Assembly: GCA_047974325.1 (NCBI GenBank)
Contig: JBKECE010000235.1
Location: forward strand, 49,920 to 113,919
DNA from: QVMP01 sp047974325
GTDB lineage: Bacteria; Bacteroidota; Bacteroidia; Bacteroidales; Dysgonomonadaceae
DNA: 64,000 nucleotides
Direction: 5' to 3'
Shown: in pieces, positions 63,803 to 64,000 of the stretch
How the letters are laid out: every line of letters begins with the position of its first letter
Numbering within the stretch: the first letter of the stretch is position 1
Notes under the pieces: model-generated
Database searches by the model: none
What the model was told of the DNA's origin: nothing
Seen by the model: only the letters and a program-made list of their open reading frames with translations
Position numbers and translations under genes: made by a program

Positions 63803-64000
63803 CATCGTGGAAATAAGCACGCGGACCAGATACCACAAAATTCACAAATTACGTACGAAAAACGAGAGAAAAAGTATGAGGAATATAACCAAAATCTCAA
63901 AACAGCGGCTGAGAGTCAACTACAAAATGCCAATGCCCTCAACCACTCTACTCAGATCAGTCTAAATTAACACAACTTACAAGGAAATAAATCAAACAAG

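Noticed and set aside
63762..63965. A 67-codon frame at the right edge as a separate small gene.
   Set aside because: It is a different frame of the TolC-type gene's C-terminal region; the TolC frame retains family-like residues there.

Overview
The window comes from the chromosome of an AT-rich member of the Bacteroidota, most likely order Bacteroidales. The evidence is the promoter type (-7 box TAnnTTTG, often with TTG 18-20 bases upstream), the LpxC-FabZ fusion gene, a TonB-dependent receptor paired with a DUF4249 lipoprotein, Bacteroidota-restricted families (DUF3127, DUF4251, DUF6660-like), and a methylmalonyl-CoA carboxylase operon of the kind used in succinate/propionate fermentation. 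Tryptophanase and lactate permease also fit an anaerobic or facultative fermenter. The genus cannot be fixed from the sequence alone.

Layout. 1-3.7 kb: biotin-dependent acyl-CoA (propionyl/methylmalonyl-CoA) carboxylase operon on the minus strand, behind a cobalamin riboswitch. 3.9-7.6 kb: small membrane protein, glycyl-tRNA synthetase (frame broken by an in-frame TAG), TetR regulator, FKBP lipoprotein. 7.65-10.1 kb: metal-exporting P-type ATPase and a Fur-family regulator. 10.2-20.5 kb: lactate permease, TonB receptor/DUF4249 pair, an unknown lipoprotein, 2-hydroxyacid dehydrogenase, DUF3127 OB-fold protein with an SSB-like tail, AI-2E-type permease, PBP4-like DD-peptidase. 20.8-28.4 kb: regulator-rich accessory stretch (three AraC proteins, MFS exporter, SDR, two-component system, EamA permease). 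28.6-33.3 kb: two PAP2 phosphatases, gltX and Kdo transferase waaA. 33.3-38.1 kb: tryptophanase with a long leader, 7TM-HD phosphodiesterase, RluA-type pseudouridine synthase. 38.2-42.6 kb: methyltransferase, AraC regulator, two outer-membrane barrels and a small cytosolic protein. 42.7-47 kb: ArnT/PMT-like glycosyltransferase, dihydrolipoyl dehydrogenase and an adenosine-kinase-like gene broken by an in-frame TGA. 47.0-47.5 kb: two tRNA-Asn and one tRNA-His. 47.6-58.9 kb: SDR epimerase, guaB, the lipid A genes lpxD-lpxC/fabZ-lpxA, DUF4251 lipoprotein, membrane protein, purD and an ABC-2 exporter. 59.2-64 kb: metal-efflux RND operon (DUF6660-like protein, CzcA-type pump, TolC-type channel), cut off by the right edge.

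How the genes connect. The clearest regulatory link is an identical 15-base 7-1-7 palindrome (TGCAACTTAGTTGCA), placed exactly 12 bases before the -7 box of both the P-type ATPase gene and the RND efflux operon 50 kb away. It has the geometry of a Fur-family box, and a Fur-family gene lies next to the first copy, so these probably form one metal-efflux regulon. A second notable link is the B12 riboswitch in front of the carboxylase operon, which works next to a B12-dependent mutase in propionate metabolism. Envelope genes are frequent (lpxA/C/D, waaA, two PAP2 proteins, ArnT-like transferase, outer-membrane barrels).

Cautions. Two conserved genes are each interrupted by one in-frame stop (glyS TAG, adenosine kinase TGA), the TolC-type gene ends at a TAG with recognisable but degraded sequence after it, one tRNA-Asn has an unusual loop base and the tRNA-His has two U-U oppositions in its acceptor stem. 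TAG and TGA terminate many intact genes here, so recoding is not supported; substitution errors in the assembly or real mutations are more likely. No CRISPR array, insertion sequence or prophage was seen.
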